Assembly (NCBI GenBank): GCA_949825065.1
Contig: OX463838.1
Location: forward strand, 8,224,251 to 8,288,250
Direction of reading: 5' to 3'
Source: Odontocerum albicorne
Taxonomy: Eukaryota; Arthropoda; Insecta; Trichoptera; Odontoceridae
Length of the DNA: 64,000 bases
In this document: positions 63,536 to 64,000 of the stretch, one piece after another
Layout: the number at the start of each line of letters is the position of its first letter
Numbering within the stretch: position 1 is the stretch's first letter
Program-made: the position numbers and the translations under genes
The notes under the pieces: generated by a model
What the model saw: the letters and a program-made list of their open reading frames with translations, nothing else
What the model was told of the DNA's origin: nothing
Database searches by the model: none

Positions 63536-64000
63536 AGGATAAGTTATAATGGTGTTCATTTAAAGATATGTCTGTCACTCCATCGCAGTAATTAAGTCGA
63601 GAGACAATAAACGGATTATTTACATCATTTTTGGAACGCATCTCCCAATCTACACAAGTAGTCTGAAAGCAAAGTATTCTGAGTTGAATGAATTGTCTGA
63701 ATAAATGCATCTCAAAATATGTGGCTGTCAAGTACAAATTCAAGAACTGTATTGACATTTGAATTATCTCTCCCATAGACAGTGATCGGGGCAGTAAATC
63801 TAAACACACGAGAATAATAAGTTGTCATCTTCATAGAGTGAATAATCGTTGACACTTCCAAAGGTAGCACTAATAGGAACATAATATAAATTTCATACAC
63901 TTCACAACATCGACAAGTGATTAAGCAAAGTTTCCAAATATTTATAAAGATGATATTGACACTGCGGCTCAGGTTGAGGGTTTCAAAAAAGTCGAAAGCA
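63536..64000. other. No supported feature
   Basis: The two overlapping minus-strand frames (63450-63809 and 63712-63900) have no recognisable family signature and I do not call either. Confidence 0.4.

Noticed and set aside
63450..63809. 119-codon minus-strand frame
   Set aside because: No family signature, and it overlaps LINE-derived sequence on the plus strand.

Overview
This is a 64 kb piece of an AT-rich, repeat-dense animal nuclear genome. The two recognisable genes (p115/Uso1 and a thickveins-type BMP receptor) and the transposon mix point to an insect. The 3' tails of the non-LTR retrotransposons and the tRNA-derived SINE resemble those of Lepidoptera and related orders, but the order is not settled from sequence alone. 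Nothing is organised like a prokaryotic genome.

Host genes. (1) On the minus strand, six exons between 10928 and 2453 encode the first 689 residues of the Golgi vesicle-tethering factor p115/Uso1. Splice phases agree at every junction and one intron is of the rare GC-AG type. The C-terminal coiled coil and acidic tail lie off the left edge. (2) Also on the minus strand, exons 24959-24775 and 20479-19217 encode the ectodomain, transmembrane segment, GS box and whole kinase of a type I BMP receptor (thickveins, ALK3/6 class). The signal-peptide exon was not found. A CpG-rich block at 33.0-33.5 kb is the best candidate for the promoter and 5' exon. I see no other convincing host gene; 35-64 kb looks like intergenic or long-intron DNA.

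Mobile DNA fills most of the rest. There are relics of mariner elements (1-870, 0.9-1.4, 12.9-13.5, 21.4-21.9 and 39.2-40.2 kb), a pair of Tc1/mariner deletion derivatives inside p115 introns, and five hAT elements with recognisable 8-bp target duplications. There are two pogo/Tigger-type elements, two TTAA-flanked piggyBac-type MITEs and a foldback MITE family with about 66-bp arms. Non-LTR retrotransposon fragments are numerous and show ORF1, endonuclease, reverse transcriptase and the LRWFGH/GRGRPR tail. A Penelope-like element shows a GIY-YIG endonuclease and inverted terminal segments. About a dozen copies of a tRNA-derived SINE are present. Several insertions are nested and datable relative to each other.

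Tandem repeats: 93 bp x 5 (25.2 kb), 33 bp x about 11 (41 kb, split by a hAT element), 36 bp x 15 (47.6-48.1 kb, open in several frames on both strands) and 61 bp x about 33 (58.0-60.1 kb, with a duplicated four-unit block).

The least ordinary items are a possible hammerhead-like fold in the Penelope terminal segment, a SINE whose tail matches the end of a local LINE, the 61-bp satellite with higher-order structure, and the open reading of the 36-bp array.
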